Shown here: piece after piece, positions 9,635 to 18,125 of the stretch
How the letters are laid out: each line of letters opens with the position of its first letter
How positions within the stretch are numbered: position 1 is the first letter of the stretch
Assembly (NCBI RefSeq): GCF_030159855.1
Contig: NZ_BSNG01000001.1
Location: 2,604,001-2,668,000 of the forward strand
Direction: 5' to 3'
DNA length: 64,000 nucleotides
DNA from: Devosia yakushimensis
GTDB taxonomy: Bacteria; Pseudomonadota; Alphaproteobacteria; Rhizobiales; Devosiaceae
The notes under the pieces: generated by a model
Database searches by the model: none
Seen by the model: only the letters and a program-made list of their open reading frames with translations
What the model was told of the DNA's origin: nothing
Translations under genes and position numbers: made by a program

Positions 9635-9655
9635 ATTGTACGACAATCCTTGACA
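9635..9655. promoter_or_regulatory. GntR operator beside a -35 element of the transporter promoter
   Basis: ATTGTACGACAAT at 9635-9647 is the third exact copy of the operator seen at 1402-1431. A TTGACA -35 box follows 2 bp later (9650-9655), facing the binding-protein gene; the matching -10 (around 9674-9679) is weak. The site lies 24 bp upstream of the OppD-type start on the other strand, so one regulator could control both directions. Confidence 0.7.
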
Positions 9656-9704
9656 CGGCTTCGGCCGCATCGCAACACTTGGGTGCCAATTCAACCGCGA
9701 GACC

Positions 9705-11318
9705 ATGATGATCCGCAATGTTAGGAATGCTTTGACCCGTCGTTCCGTCCTGATGGGCGGCGTCGTTATGGCCATGGGGATGGCCAGCCTGAGCCCCGCC
9801 AGCGCGCAGGATGCCACCAGCCGCATCGTCATCGGCACCACCGCCGACGTCGTCAATTTCAACCCGCTGGTCGGCAATAGCCGCTCCGATACCTGGGTCA
9901 CGAACCTCATGTATCCGCGCCTGATGCAGATGACGGACAAGGGCTCCAAGGACCCCTATGTCGCCACTGCATGGGGCTATTCCGAGGACGGCCTGACCGC
10001 CTGGATGGATATTCGCGGCGACATGACCTGGAACGACGGCACGCCCTTCACGGCCGATGACATCGTCTTCACGGTCACCGCGGTCACCACCGAAAAGATC
10101 GGCGTCACGGCAGGTCTCATTCCCTCCTTCGTCAGCGCCAAGGCCGTCTCGCCGACCCGCGTCGAATTCACGCTGAGCCGTCCGGACGGCACGTTCCTAA
10201 CCAATATCGGCTTCTGGATGCCGATCGTGCCCAAGCACGCCTTCCCCGAAATCGGCCAGGTCGCCGCCTTCGCCAATGACAAGGATTGGGTCAGCGCCGG
10301 TCCCTTCGCTCTCACCGAAGTCAATGCCGGCCAGAATTATCTGCTGACCGCCGTGGACAATTACCCGCTGGTTGAAGCGGGCAAGGCCAGCGTCGACGAA
10401 GTCGAATTCCGCGTCTTCCCCGATGTGAATGCCCAGGCCCTGGCGCTGCGTGCCGGCGACCTTGATCTCATTGCCAATTCGCTGCCGGCGCCGATCGCCC
10501 GCACGCTGCAGGGCCAGCCGGGCATTACCATCGCCCAGGCGCCGTCCCTGGGCTGGTCGCATGTGCTCTACAACATGACCGACGCAGAGCTGTCCAAGCT
10601 CGAAGTGCGCCAGGCGCTGTCCCATGCCGTGGACTACGAGGCCATCCGCGCCATCGCCATGCAGGGCCTGGCCAATTCGACCAATTCCTCGGCCATCTCG
10701 CCGGTTCTCAGCTATTGGGCCGATCCGGAAGCCAAGGAATATAGCTTCGATCCGGAGCTTTCCCGGCAGATCCTGACCGATGCCGGCTATAGCGACGCCA
10801 ATGGGGACGGGTTCTTTGACGGCCTCGAATTCTCCCTGCTCTACGAGCAGAGCGCCGCCGATATCGCCAATTGGGCGCAGATCATGAAGGACGGCGCTAC
10901 CAAGGCCGGCATCAAGATCAATCTGACCGGGCTTGAGCGCAACACCTATCTGGCGCGCGGCCGCGAGAAGGATTTCGACATCTATGCCGGCAACTGGGCG
11001 GTGATGGAAGAACCAGCGGCGTATCTGGGCCTGGCCTACCGCACCGGCGGCTTCATCAACTATGCCTCGATCTCCGATCCGGACCTCGAAAAGCTAATCG
11101 ACGAAGCCCAGGCCGCTACCACCCCTGAAGCTGTGAAGGTGCCGGTGCAGGCCGCTGCCAAGCTGATCCAGGACAAGGTCTACGACAACGTGCTCTACTA
11201 CCAGACCTTCCAGTTCGCCTATAACAGCGACAAGTGGGACGGTTTCGTGGTGCAGCCCTCCGACCTGCTCTCGCTGGTCAATCCGCTGTCGCTGGCTTCG
11301 GTCAAGCCCAAGAACTGA
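9705..11318 (+). CDS. ABC transporter substrate-binding protein, family 5 (peptide type)
   Basis: The protein is 537 residues. The N-terminus carries TRRSVLMGG followed by a hydrophobic stretch and ASAQ, so it is exported, probably by the Tat route. Family-5 features include the TADDIVFTV segment and the ALSHAVDYEAI region. It binds peptide-like solute in the periplasm for the permeases immediately downstream. Start is at the first of two ATGs (9705 or 9708). The operator and a TTGACA box lie just upstream. Confidence 0.9.
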   Translation: MMIRNVRNALTRRSVLMGGVVMAMGMASLSPASAQDATSRIVIGTTADVVNFNPLVGNSRSDTWVTNLMYPRLMQMTDKGSKDPYVATAWGYSEDGLTAWMDIRGDMTWNDGTPFTADDIVFTVTAVTTEKIGVTAGLIPSFVSAKAVSPTRVEFTLSRPDGTFLTNIGFWMPIVPKHAFPEIGQVAAFANDKDWVSAGPFALTEVNAGQNYLLTAVDNYPLVEAGKASVDEVEFRVFPDVNAQALALRAGDLDLIANSLPAPIARTLQGQPGITIAQAPSLGWSHVLYNMTDAELSKLEVRQALSHAVDYEAIRAIAMQGLANSTNSSAISPVLSYWADPEAKEYSFDPELSRQILTDAGYSDANGDGFFDGLEFSLLYEQSAADIANWAQIMKDGATKAGIKINLTGLERNTYLARGREKDFDIYAGNWAVMEEPAAYLGLAYRTGGFINYASISDPDLEKLIDEAQAATTPEAVKVPVQAAAKLIQDKVYDNVLYYQTFQFAYNSDKWDGFVVQPSDLLSLVNPLSLASVKPKN

Positions 11319-11336
11319 CCATAGAGACCTGATAAC

Positions 11337-12296
11337 GTGCATCTCACCGGCTATTTTCTGCAACGACTGGCACGTGGATTGGTGACCTTCTGGTTCGCCG
11401 TGACGGTTACCTTCTTCCTCGTCCGGCTCCTGCCGGGTGACCCGGTGCTGGCTGTCGCCGCACCGGGCATGACGGAGGAAATCCGCCAGACCCAGTTGCA
11501 GCAGTTCGGCCTGGACCGGCCCCTGCTGGTCCAGTACTTCGCCTATCTGCGCGAGCTAGTTCAAGGCAATCTGGGCGTCTCGTTCCTGCGCAGCCAGCCG
11601 GTGAGCCAAGTTCTGATGGAGCGTCTTCCATGGACGCTCCTGCTGACCGGGTCGGCCCTGCTGCTCACGGTGATCCTCGGCGTGCCGCTTGGCGTGCTGG
11701 CGGCAACCCGTGCCCGCGGCTGGGTCGACCAGGTGGTCCAGATTGCCGGCGTTGTCGGGCAATCGCTCTTCGTGCCCTCGCTCGGAATTTTGCTGCTTTA
11801 TACCCTGGGCCTGATGCTGGGCTGGTTCCCCATAGGCGGGGCCGTCAAATCCGGCCTGACGGGTTTTTCCTATTATCTCTCGGTCCTGCACCACCTGATC
11901 CTGCCCTGCTTCACGCTGGTTCTGGCGCAGCTCGCCTCCTATGTGCTGACGCTGCGCGCCACGCTCATTGAAGCCTTGGGCGAAGAATATTGCGACCTCG
12001 CGCGCGCCAAGGGCACGCGCGAAAACAAGGTGGTCTGGAAGCACGCCCTGCGAAATGCGCTCCTGCCCACCACCACGCTCATTGGCCTGCAGATCGGGTT
12101 CCTGGTTGGCGGCGCCGTGCTCACCGAAACCATCTATGCCTATCCCGGCGTCGGCCGCGCAATTTATGAAGCCGTCGGCCAGCTCGATTTCCCCGTGCTG
12201 CAGGGCGCCTTCGTGCTGCTGGCGGCCACGGTGGTGATCGCCAATCTTGTCACCGACGTCGCCTACGGGCTGCTCGACCCGCGGGTGCGTGCCTGA
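11337..12296 (+). CDS. ABC transporter permease (DppB/OppB type)
   Basis: The protein is 319 residues, a six-helix integral membrane protein with the DppB hallmarks: an N-terminal RLARGLVTF helix, PGDPVLAVAAPGMTEE, the LRATLIEALGEEYCDLARAKG cytoplasmic EAA loop and the C-terminal LLDPRVRA. The start is GTG at 11337, 18 bp after the binding-protein stop. It overlaps the next permease by 1 bp (TGATG). Confidence 0.92.
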   Translation: MHLTGYFLQRLARGLVTFWFAVTVTFFLVRLLPGDPVLAVAAPGMTEEIRQTQLQQFGLDRPLLVQYFAYLRELVQGNLGVSFLRSQPVSQVLMERLPWTLLLTGSALLLTVILGVPLGVLAATRARGWVDQVVQIAGVVGQSLFVPSLGILLLYTLGLMLGWFPIGGAVKSGLTGFSYYLSVLHHLILPCFTLVLAQLASYVLTLRATLIEALGEEYCDLARAKGTRENKVVWKHALRNALLPTTTLIGLQIGFLVGGAVLTETIYAYPGVGRAIYEAVGQLDFPVLQGAFVLLAATVVIANLVTDVAYGLLDPRVRA

Positions 12297-13198
12297 TGAC
12301 TATGATCCATTCCCCAACCGAAACTGCACCGGCTACCGCGCCGGCGCTCGCACCCGCCGATCTCAAGCCCGCCCAGCGCACCTGGCGCGCCTTCCGGCGC
12401 AATCCGCTGGGCATGGGCCCGGCCGCAGTCATCCTGCTCATGGTGCTCGTCGCGATCCTGGCGCCGCTGCTGGCCGAATTTCCCAGTGGTTACGGCATCG
12501 AAATCCTGATGCCGCCTTCGGGCGCCCATCCCTTCGGCACCGATGATCTGGGCCGCGACGTGCTGGCGCAGGTGATCTGGGGCACGCGCATCAGCATGAT
12601 CATCGGCTTTGCCTCGTCCTTCCTCGCCATCCTTATCGGCGTGGCGCTGGGCATTCTCGCCGCCTATGCCAAAAGGCTCGATGCGCCGATCTCGATGCTG
12701 GTCGATGTGTCCCTCGCCCTGCCGGTGTTGCCGCTGATGATCCTCGTTGCGGCGCTGGTCGGCCCTTCGGTCACGACACTCGTCGTCGTCATCGCGCTCT
12801 TTTCCTGGCCCGAAGTGACCCGCATCGTCCGCTCGCAGGCGCTGTCGGTGACCCGCCTGCCCTATGTCGATGCGGCCCGCACCATTGGCGGCTCGCATTT
12901 CTGGATTATGAGGCGGCACCTGCTGCCCGCCGTGGCGCCGATCATCGTGGTCTCGGTGGTGCTCACCGCCTCGCGCGCGGTGATGTCCGAAGCCGGCCTT
13001 TCCTTCCTCGGCCTTGGCGATCCGGAAAGCTGGTCCTGGGGCAAGATCTTGTTCAATGCCCAGCGCTCCGGCGCGCTCACCGTAGCCTGGTGGTGCACGC
13101 TCTTCCCTTCGCTGGCCATTCTTCTTCTGGTCGTCTCTTCGACGCTCGTGTCGATCGCCTATAACGACGCCCGCAATCCAAAAACCCGGGAGAACTGA
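12296..13198 (+). CDS. ABC transporter permease (DppC/OppC type)
   Basis: The protein is 300 residues. Features are a cytoplasmic N-terminus, a first helix near residues 40-60, the GTDDLGRDVLAQVIWG motif of DppC proteins, the EAA-loop VDAARTIGGSHFW, and the EAGLSFLGLGDPESWSWG signature. It is translationally coupled to the DppB-type partner and followed 3 bp later by the M24-like gene. Together with 7649-12296 it makes a complete peptide importer. Confidence 0.92.
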   Translation: MTMIHSPTETAPATAPALAPADLKPAQRTWRAFRRNPLGMGPAAVILLMVLVAILAPLLAEFPSGYGIEILMPPSGAHPFGTDDLGRDVLAQVIWGTRISMIIGFASSFLAILIGVALGILAAYAKRLDAPISMLVDVSLALPVLPLMILVAALVGPSVTTLVVVIALFSWPEVTRIVRSQALSVTRLPYVDAARTIGGSHFWIMRRHLLPAVAPIIVVSVVLTASRAVMSEAGLSFLGLGDPESWSWGKILFNAQRSGALTVAWWCTLFPSLAILLLVVSSTLVSIAYNDARNPKTREN

Positions 13199-13201
13199 GC
13201 C

Positions 13202-14365
13202 GTGAAGCAACGCCTTTCGCGCGACACCTATGCGCGCATTCAGGATGGGCTGCGCGCCCGCATGGCGGCCCAGGGGTTTGACGGCCTGCTCGTGGACGAC
13301 CATCACCACGTCGCCTATCTCAGCGGCTTTTTCCACTTCCCCAATGAGCGGCCCGCCGCGATCTGGCTGACGGCCAAGGACTGCATCCTGCTCGTTCCGG
13401 CGCTCGAAGCCGACCACGCCGAAAAGCAGAACACCGCCGCCGATTTCGTCGTCTATCCCGAATATCCCGGCATCGAGGACGCCTTCTCGATCCTGCTGTC
13501 GAAGCTCAACCCCACCGGCCGCATCGCCTATACACCGGCAACCCCCGCCGGGCGCGTCAAAAAGTTCGAACAATTCGCGCCCAATGCCAGCTGGGTCATG
13601 TCCGAAATTGTCGAGGATGCGCGGCTCATCAAGTTTCCTGAAGAGATCATCCTTCACCGGGAAGCCGCCCGCATCTCCGACGCCATGGTTGGCGCGGGTC
13701 TGAAGCTTATCCGCGACGCCATGGATGCCGGCGCGCCGCTGCCGAGCGAGGCCGAGCTTGCAAGGCATGTTACAGGCTTTGGCGTCTCCACCATGTATGC
13801 CGAACACGAGGACGTCGTGGTCGGCCAGATGCTGGCTGGGGGCCTGGTCTATACCGGCAAGAATGCCGCCCTGCCCCATGGCCTGCCCTCGGCCGAACGC
13901 GTCAAGCCCGGCGAAACCTTCATCCTCTCGCTGGGCTGCGCCGTCGGCGGCCGCTTTGCCGAAAGCGAACGCACCTTCGTCATGGGTCAGCCCACGGACG
14001 AGCAGCGCCGCTATTTCGAAGTCGCCACCCGCGCCCAGGCCATTGGTACCGATGCGCTGATCGCCGGCCGCCCCTGTTCGGAAGCCAATCGCATCTGTCT
14101 CGATGTCATTCGCGAGGCCGGCATGGCGCAATATCTGCGCCACCGCCAGGGCCATGGCATCGGCATCTGGCTGCATGAGCCGCCCTGGATCGCCGATGGC
14201 GACGACAGCCCCCTGCAGTCGGGCATGATCGTCTCGTCCGAGCCGGGCCTCTATATTCCCGGCCATGGCGGCTATCGCATTTCGGACACGGTGCTGATCA
14301 CCGAGGCGGGGCCGGAGCGGCTGACCAGCCATCCGCGCACCATCGACGAATGCATCATCGGGTAA
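13202..14365 (+). CDS. M24-family (creatinase/aminopeptidase P-like) hydrolase
   Basis: The protein is 387 residues with a creatinase-N-like domain (about 1-145) and a pita-bread domain. Fold motifs seen are GHGIGIWLHEPP (His318) and SSEPGLY (Glu347). Three of the five usual metal ligands are changed: Ser243 in LSLGC, Glu254 in AESERT and Ser361 in RISDT. A metal-independent, creatinase-like mechanism or a non-peptidase amidinohydrolase/prolidase relative is therefore more likely than a classical Xaa-Pro peptidase. The start is GTG at 13202. It is in the transporter operon, so it acts on an imported compound. Confidence 0.8.
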   Translation: MKQRLSRDTYARIQDGLRARMAAQGFDGLLVDDHHHVAYLSGFFHFPNERPAAIWLTAKDCILLVPALEADHAEKQNTAADFVVYPEYPGIEDAFSILLSKLNPTGRIAYTPATPAGRVKKFEQFAPNASWVMSEIVEDARLIKFPEEIILHREAARISDAMVGAGLKLIRDAMDAGAPLPSEAELARHVTGFGVSTMYAEHEDVVVGQMLAGGLVYTGKNAALPHGLPSAERVKPGETFILSLGCAVGGRFAESERTFVMGQPTDEQRRYFEVATRAQAIGTDALIAGRPCSEANRICLDVIREAGMAQYLRHRQGHGIGIWLHEPPWIADGDDSPLQSGMIVSSEPGLYIPGHGGYRISDTVLITEAGPERLTSHPRTIDECIIG

Positions 14366-14385
14366 TCTAGAGAGAGGAGACTGGA

Positions 14386-15231
14386 ATGGACGTCACCATC
14401 AACGGCGCACGCCTGAACATTGAAGTGCTGGGCGGCGAGGATACGAGCAAGCCGGTGATGATCGTTCATCATGGCGCGCCGGGCCTGGGCAGCCATGCCG
14501 AACCCAAGGGCTCATTCGGTCCCTTCTCGGACGAATATCGCGTCGTCGTGTTCGACGCCCGCGGCAGCGGCGCCTCGGAGGACAAGGCGCCCTTCACCCA
14601 CGAACAATGGGCAGCCGATGTCGACGCCATTCGCGAGTGGATCGGCGCCGAAAAGATCATTATGGCCGGCGGGTCCTATGGCGGTTTCATCTCGATGGAA
14701 TATGCCATCCGCTATCCCGACCGCGTGCTCGCCATGGTGCTGCGCGATACCTCGGCGGATAATGCGCATCGCGAACTCTCGCGTGCCAATGCCCTCGCTT
14801 CGCCGCGTATCGAAGTCGATCTCGACCTCTTCAACCGCATCATGGCCGGCACCACCCGCGACAATGAAGACCTCAAGGCTGCCTGGGCGCATATCCTGCC
14901 GCTCTACGATCATGACCTCGACATGGACAAGGTGCATGCGCGCGTCGCCAACACGCCCTATCACTATGCGACGCACAATTTCGCCTTCGCGGTGAACCAG
15001 GAAAATTACGACCTCAAGCCGCATCTGCCGGGCATCAAGGTTCCCACCCTGATCACGGTAGGCCGCCACGACTGGATCACCCCGGTCGCCGCGTCCGAAA
15101 CCATCCATCGCCTCATCCCGGGCTCCGAGCTCGTCATCTTCGAAAATTCGGGCCACGCCCCCCAGGTCGAGGAAGCTCCCAAATTCCAGCAGACGGTTCG
15201 CGATTTCCTGCAGCGCGCACTGGGAAACTAA
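14386..15231 (+). CDS. Alpha/beta hydrolase (proline iminopeptidase-like, S33)
   Basis: The protein is 281 residues. It has the oxyanion HHGAPGLG segment, the nucleophile elbow AGGSYGG (Ser), an acid in GRHDWITP (Asp) and the catalytic His in ENSGHAP. The layout resembles proline iminopeptidases, but plain esterase or amidase activity is possible. It is the last gene of the peptide transport operon, with AGAGAGGAG just upstream, and is followed by a strong hairpin. Confidence 0.85.
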   Translation: MDVTINGARLNIEVLGGEDTSKPVMIVHHGAPGLGSHAEPKGSFGPFSDEYRVVVFDARGSGASEDKAPFTHEQWAADVDAIREWIGAEKIIMAGGSYGGFISMEYAIRYPDRVLAMVLRDTSADNAHRELSRANALASPRIEVDLDLFNRIMAGTTRDNEDLKAAWAHILPLYDHDLDMDKVHARVANTPYHYATHNFAFAVNQENYDLKPHLPGIKVPTLITVGRHDWITPVAASETIHRLIPGSELVIFENSGHAPQVEEAPKFQQTVRDFLQRALGN

Positions 15232-15270
15232 AACGAAGCCTCGCCGATCAGCAACGACGCTGCCCGCCGA

Positions 15271-15301
15271 CCGTCACCGTGCGTTCACTGCACGGTGACG
15301 G
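15271..15301 (+). terminator. Strong hairpin after the peptide operon
   Basis: CCGTCACCGTGC and GCACGGTGACGG form a perfect 12-bp stem with a 7-nt loop, followed by CAGGTTTTGG. It lies 40 bp after the hydrolase stop. It is a probable intrinsic terminator with a short U run. Confidence 0.7.
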
Positions 15302-15310
15302 CAGGTTTTG

Positions 15311-15332
15311 GATTGCACCGATTGGTGCAATC
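15311..15332. repeat. Inverted repeat GATTGCACC-N4-GGTGCAATC
   Basis: The 9-bp arms are perfect around GATT, immediately after the terminator hairpin and about 100 bp upstream of the Pho-box promoter. It could be a second terminator stem or an operator for the next operon; no U tract follows. Confidence 0.45.
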
Positions 15333-15432
15333 GGTCCTGATGGGACAGGCGCCACTCTCGGCCGGCGCAGGCCCACGATAACCATCTGTGTCCCTAGTCG
15401 CGGGACGACCTAGGGCTCCTTTCTTAGTCAAA

Positions 15433-15472
15433 CTGACATGTAGCTGTCGTCCAGCTGTCAGACGCGTGTCTT
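15433..15472 (+). promoter_or_regulatory. Pho box: four 11-bp-spaced PhoB-type repeats
   Basis: Four 7-mers lie at an exact 11-bp period: CTGACAT (15433), CTGTCGT (15444), CTGTCAG (15455) and GTGTCTT (15466), each separated by 4 bp. The known Pho box is CTGTCAT repeated with 4-bp spacing, so matches are 6, 6, 6 and 5 of 7. A -10-like TAGCTA follows (15472-15477), and the first gene starts 38 bp after the array. This predicts PhoB activation under phosphate limitation. Confidence 0.75.
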
Positions 15473-15510
15473 AGCTAGCCCGCCATTCCAGTTTCAGCGG
15501 GGGCCGTTCA

Positions 15511-17091
15511 ATGACTATTTCGTCTTTCCTCAACATGACCCTTTTGGGTGCGACCACTGCGGTTTTGCTCGCAGCGACTTCGCCGCTCGCCATGGCTCAG
15601 GACCGTCCCGACCTTGTGGTTGGCGTGGCCGATCTGCCGGCAACGCTTGAACCCGGCAAGGAACTCTCCAATGTTGGCACACGCGTCAACTACAGCGTCT
15701 TCGACACGCTGATCCGTCGCGATTTCCTGTCGTCCGAAGGCGGCGGCGGCTCCGTTCTGGTGCCGGGCCTTGCTACCGAATGGAAGCGCGTCGACGAACT
15801 CACCCTCGAGGTCAAGTTGCGTGATGACGTCACTTTCCACAATGGCGCGCCCCTCACCGCGGAAGACGTGGTGTTCACATTCTCGCCCGAGCGCTTGAGC
15901 GGTGAAAATGCCGTCCTCACCGAAGGTCCGGCCTATTTCTCGGTCCTCGCCGAGGTCAAGGCGATCGACGAGCACACCGTTCAGTTCGTGACCAAGGCGC
16001 CCGATCCGCTGCTCGAACATCGCCTGTCGTCCTGGGCCTCCTGGATCGTCAACAAGGCCGACTGGGAAGCCAAGGCGGCCACCGATGGTGGCATTCCCAT
16101 GTTCCCAGTGGGTACCGGCCCCTTCATGCTGGACGAGTACAAGGCAGACGAATCCATTCGTCTCGTCGCCTTTGACGACTATTTCGGCGGCACGCCAACT
16201 GCCGCCACCGTCACCTTCCGCGAAATTCCCGAGCCCTCGACCCGCGTCGCCGGCCTGGTATCGGGCGAGTTCGACATCATCACCAATGTGGCGCCTGACC
16301 AGATCCCGCAGATCAATGGCTATGACGACATCGAAACCCGCTCGGTCGTCCTCGCCAATTCCCACGTGCTGGCCTATGGCACTCAGGACCCTGTCATCAA
16401 GGATGCGCGCATCCGCCAGGCGATGAACCTCGCGATCGATCGCCAGCTGCTCAACGAAGCACTCTGGGGCGGGCAGGCCGTAGTGCCCAATGGCCATCAA
16501 TACCCCGAATTCGGCGACATGTATAATCCGGACCACAAGGGTCTCGAATACAATCCCGAACGGGCTAAGGAACTGCTCGCCGAAGCCGGCTATGATGGCG
16601 GCCTGATCAAGTACACGACCCAGCCGAACTACTATCTCAACGCGCTGCCGGCCGCGCAGGCCATTGTCGAGATGTGGAAGGCCGTGGGCCTTAATGTCGA
16701 GCTCAATGTCGTTGAAAGCCTTTCTGGCCTCGACATGGCAACCCTTCAGGTCCGCACCTGGTCCAATTCCACGCGCTATCCCGACCCGGTCGGCGGGCTG
16801 TGGAATCTGTGGGGTCCCTTCGGTGGCCCGCAGCGTGGCGCCGGCAACTGGGCCGGCACGGAAAACCTCGAACGCTTCAACGAACTGGGCCGCATCATCG
16901 AAAGTACGGTCGATCTCGAAACCCGGCAGCCGGCAGCGTTCGAAATGCTGGAACTGTGGGAGAAGGACGCCCCGGGCACCATTCTCTACCAACCGCTCGA
17001 AACCTATGGCGTATCCAAGGACATCAATTGGCAGCCTTACACCTTCTACTACATGGATTTGCGTCCCTATAACCTCAGCTTCAACAACTGA
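15511..17091 (+). CDS. ABC transporter substrate-binding protein, family 5 (predicted Pho-regulated)
   Basis: The protein is 526 residues. A Sec signal peptide ends near PLAMAQ (about residue 30). Family-5 segments include LTAEDVVFTFSPE, DARIRQAMNLAIDRQ and the C-terminal YYMDLRPYN. By family it looks peptide-specific, but it heads an operon with a Pho box and three phosphoester hydrolases, so I infer that its ligand is an organophosphate such as a glycerophosphodiester. The stop overlaps the start of the ATPase gene (TGATG). Confidence 0.9.
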   Translation: MTISSFLNMTLLGATTAVLLAATSPLAMAQDRPDLVVGVADLPATLEPGKELSNVGTRVNYSVFDTLIRRDFLSSEGGGGSVLVPGLATEWKRVDELTLEVKLRDDVTFHNGAPLTAEDVVFTFSPERLSGENAVLTEGPAYFSVLAEVKAIDEHTVQFVTKAPDPLLEHRLSSWASWIVNKADWEAKAATDGGIPMFPVGTGPFMLDEYKADESIRLVAFDDYFGGTPTAATVTFREIPEPSTRVAGLVSGEFDIITNVAPDQIPQINGYDDIETRSVVLANSHVLAYGTQDPVIKDARIRQAMNLAIDRQLLNEALWGGQAVVPNGHQYPEFGDMYNPDHKGLEYNPERAKELLAEAGYDGGLIKYTTQPNYYLNALPAAQAIVEMWKAVGLNVELNVVESLSGLDMATLQVRTWSNSTRYPDPVGGLWNLWGPFGGPQRGAGNWAGTENLERFNELGRIIESTVDLETRQPAAFEMLELWEKDAPGTILYQPLETYGVSKDINWQPYTFYYMDLRPYNLSFNN

Positions 17092-18125
17092 TGGTGACGC
17101 TCTCCAACGCCTTGGGAGGCGGCAATACTGCCGCCTCCTTGCCGCTTCCTGCTGCAAAAGCAGCGCCGATCCTCGAAGTCTCGCACGTCAGCGTTCATGC
17201 GGGGCGCCATGCGCTCGTGGAAGATGTCAGCCTGTCGGTAAAGCCGGGGGAGACGCTGTGCCTGGTGGGGGAAAGTGGCTGCGGCAAGAGCCTTACCTGC
17301 ATGTCCATGCTGGGCCTGCTCGAGGACAATCTCTCCATCCGCGGCTCGATCAGACTGTTCGGCACCGAGACAACCGGCGCGCCTGAAAATGTACTCAACG
17401 GCCTGCGCGGCCGCGACGTCGCGATGATTTTCCAAAATCCCATGGTCTCGCTCAATCCGGTGCAGCGCGTTGGCGCCCAGATCGCGGAGGCCATTGTCGA
17501 GCATACCGACATGCGCGGCAACGCCGTCGACAGGCGCGTGGTCGAACTGCTCGACCAGGTGGGTATTCCCAATATCGCACGCAACAAGGAGTATTACCCG
17601 CACCAGCTTTCCGGCGGCATGTGCCAACGCGTCATGATCGCGATGGCCCTGGCCTGCAAGCCGCGCCTGCTCATCGCCGACGAGCCGACCACTGCGCTTG
17701 ACGTCACCATTCAGGCGCAAATCCTGCGCCTGTTGCGCGACCTGCAGGTCGAACTGGGTCTCGGCATTGTGCTGGTCACGCATGACCTCGGGGTCGTTGC
17801 CGAAATCGCCGATACCGTCGCGGTCATGTATGCCGGCCGGATTGTCGAGGCAGCGCCGGTCGATGACCTCTTCGAGGACCCACGTCATCCCTACACTCGC
17901 GCCCTGATGGCCAGTCGCATCGGCTTTGGTCGCCAGCCGGGCACGCCGCTTGACGCCATTGGCGGCACCGTGCCGGCGCCATCGGCACGGCCGGTCGGCT
18001 GCAATTTTGCGCCGCGTTGCCCTATGGCGAGCGACAAATGCGCCACCGACCCACAACTGGTCCATTATGGCCAGCGCGCCGTGGCCTGCCATTTCTCCGG
18101 CCTCCACAATGCGGTTCCGGCATGA
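17091..18125 (+). CDS. ABC transporter ATP-binding protein (OppD type)
   Basis: The protein is 344 residues with Walker A GESGCGKSL, signature LSGGMCQRVM, Walker B LLIADEPTTALD, and the C-terminal CNFAPRCPMASDKC motif. An N-terminal extension of about 25 residues precedes the ABC domain. It is coupled at both ends (TGATG upstream, ATGA downstream) to its neighbours in the Pho-box operon. It partners the ATPase at 18122 and the permeases at 21146-22986. Confidence 0.92.
   Translation: MVTLSNALGGGNTAASLPLPAAKAAPILEVSHVSVHAGRHALVEDVSLSVKPGETLCLVGESGCGKSLTCMSMLGLLEDNLSIRGSIRLFGTETTGAPENVLNGLRGRDVAMIFQNPMVSLNPVQRVGAQIAEAIVEHTDMRGNAVDRRVVELLDQVGIPNIARNKEYYPHQLSGGMCQRVMIAMALACKPRLLIADEPTTALDVTIQAQILRLLRDLQVELGLGIVLVTHDLGVVAEIADTVAVMYAGRIVEAAPVDDLFEDPRHPYTRALMASRIGFGRQPGTPLDAIGGTVPAPSARPVGCNFAPRCPMASDKCATDPQLVHYGQRAVACHFSGLHNAVPA

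Noticed and set aside
15433..15472. Short tandem repeats as a possible CRISPR or satellite
   Set aside because: The units are 11 bp with degenerate 7-mers that fit the Pho box; there are no spacers of CRISPR length.
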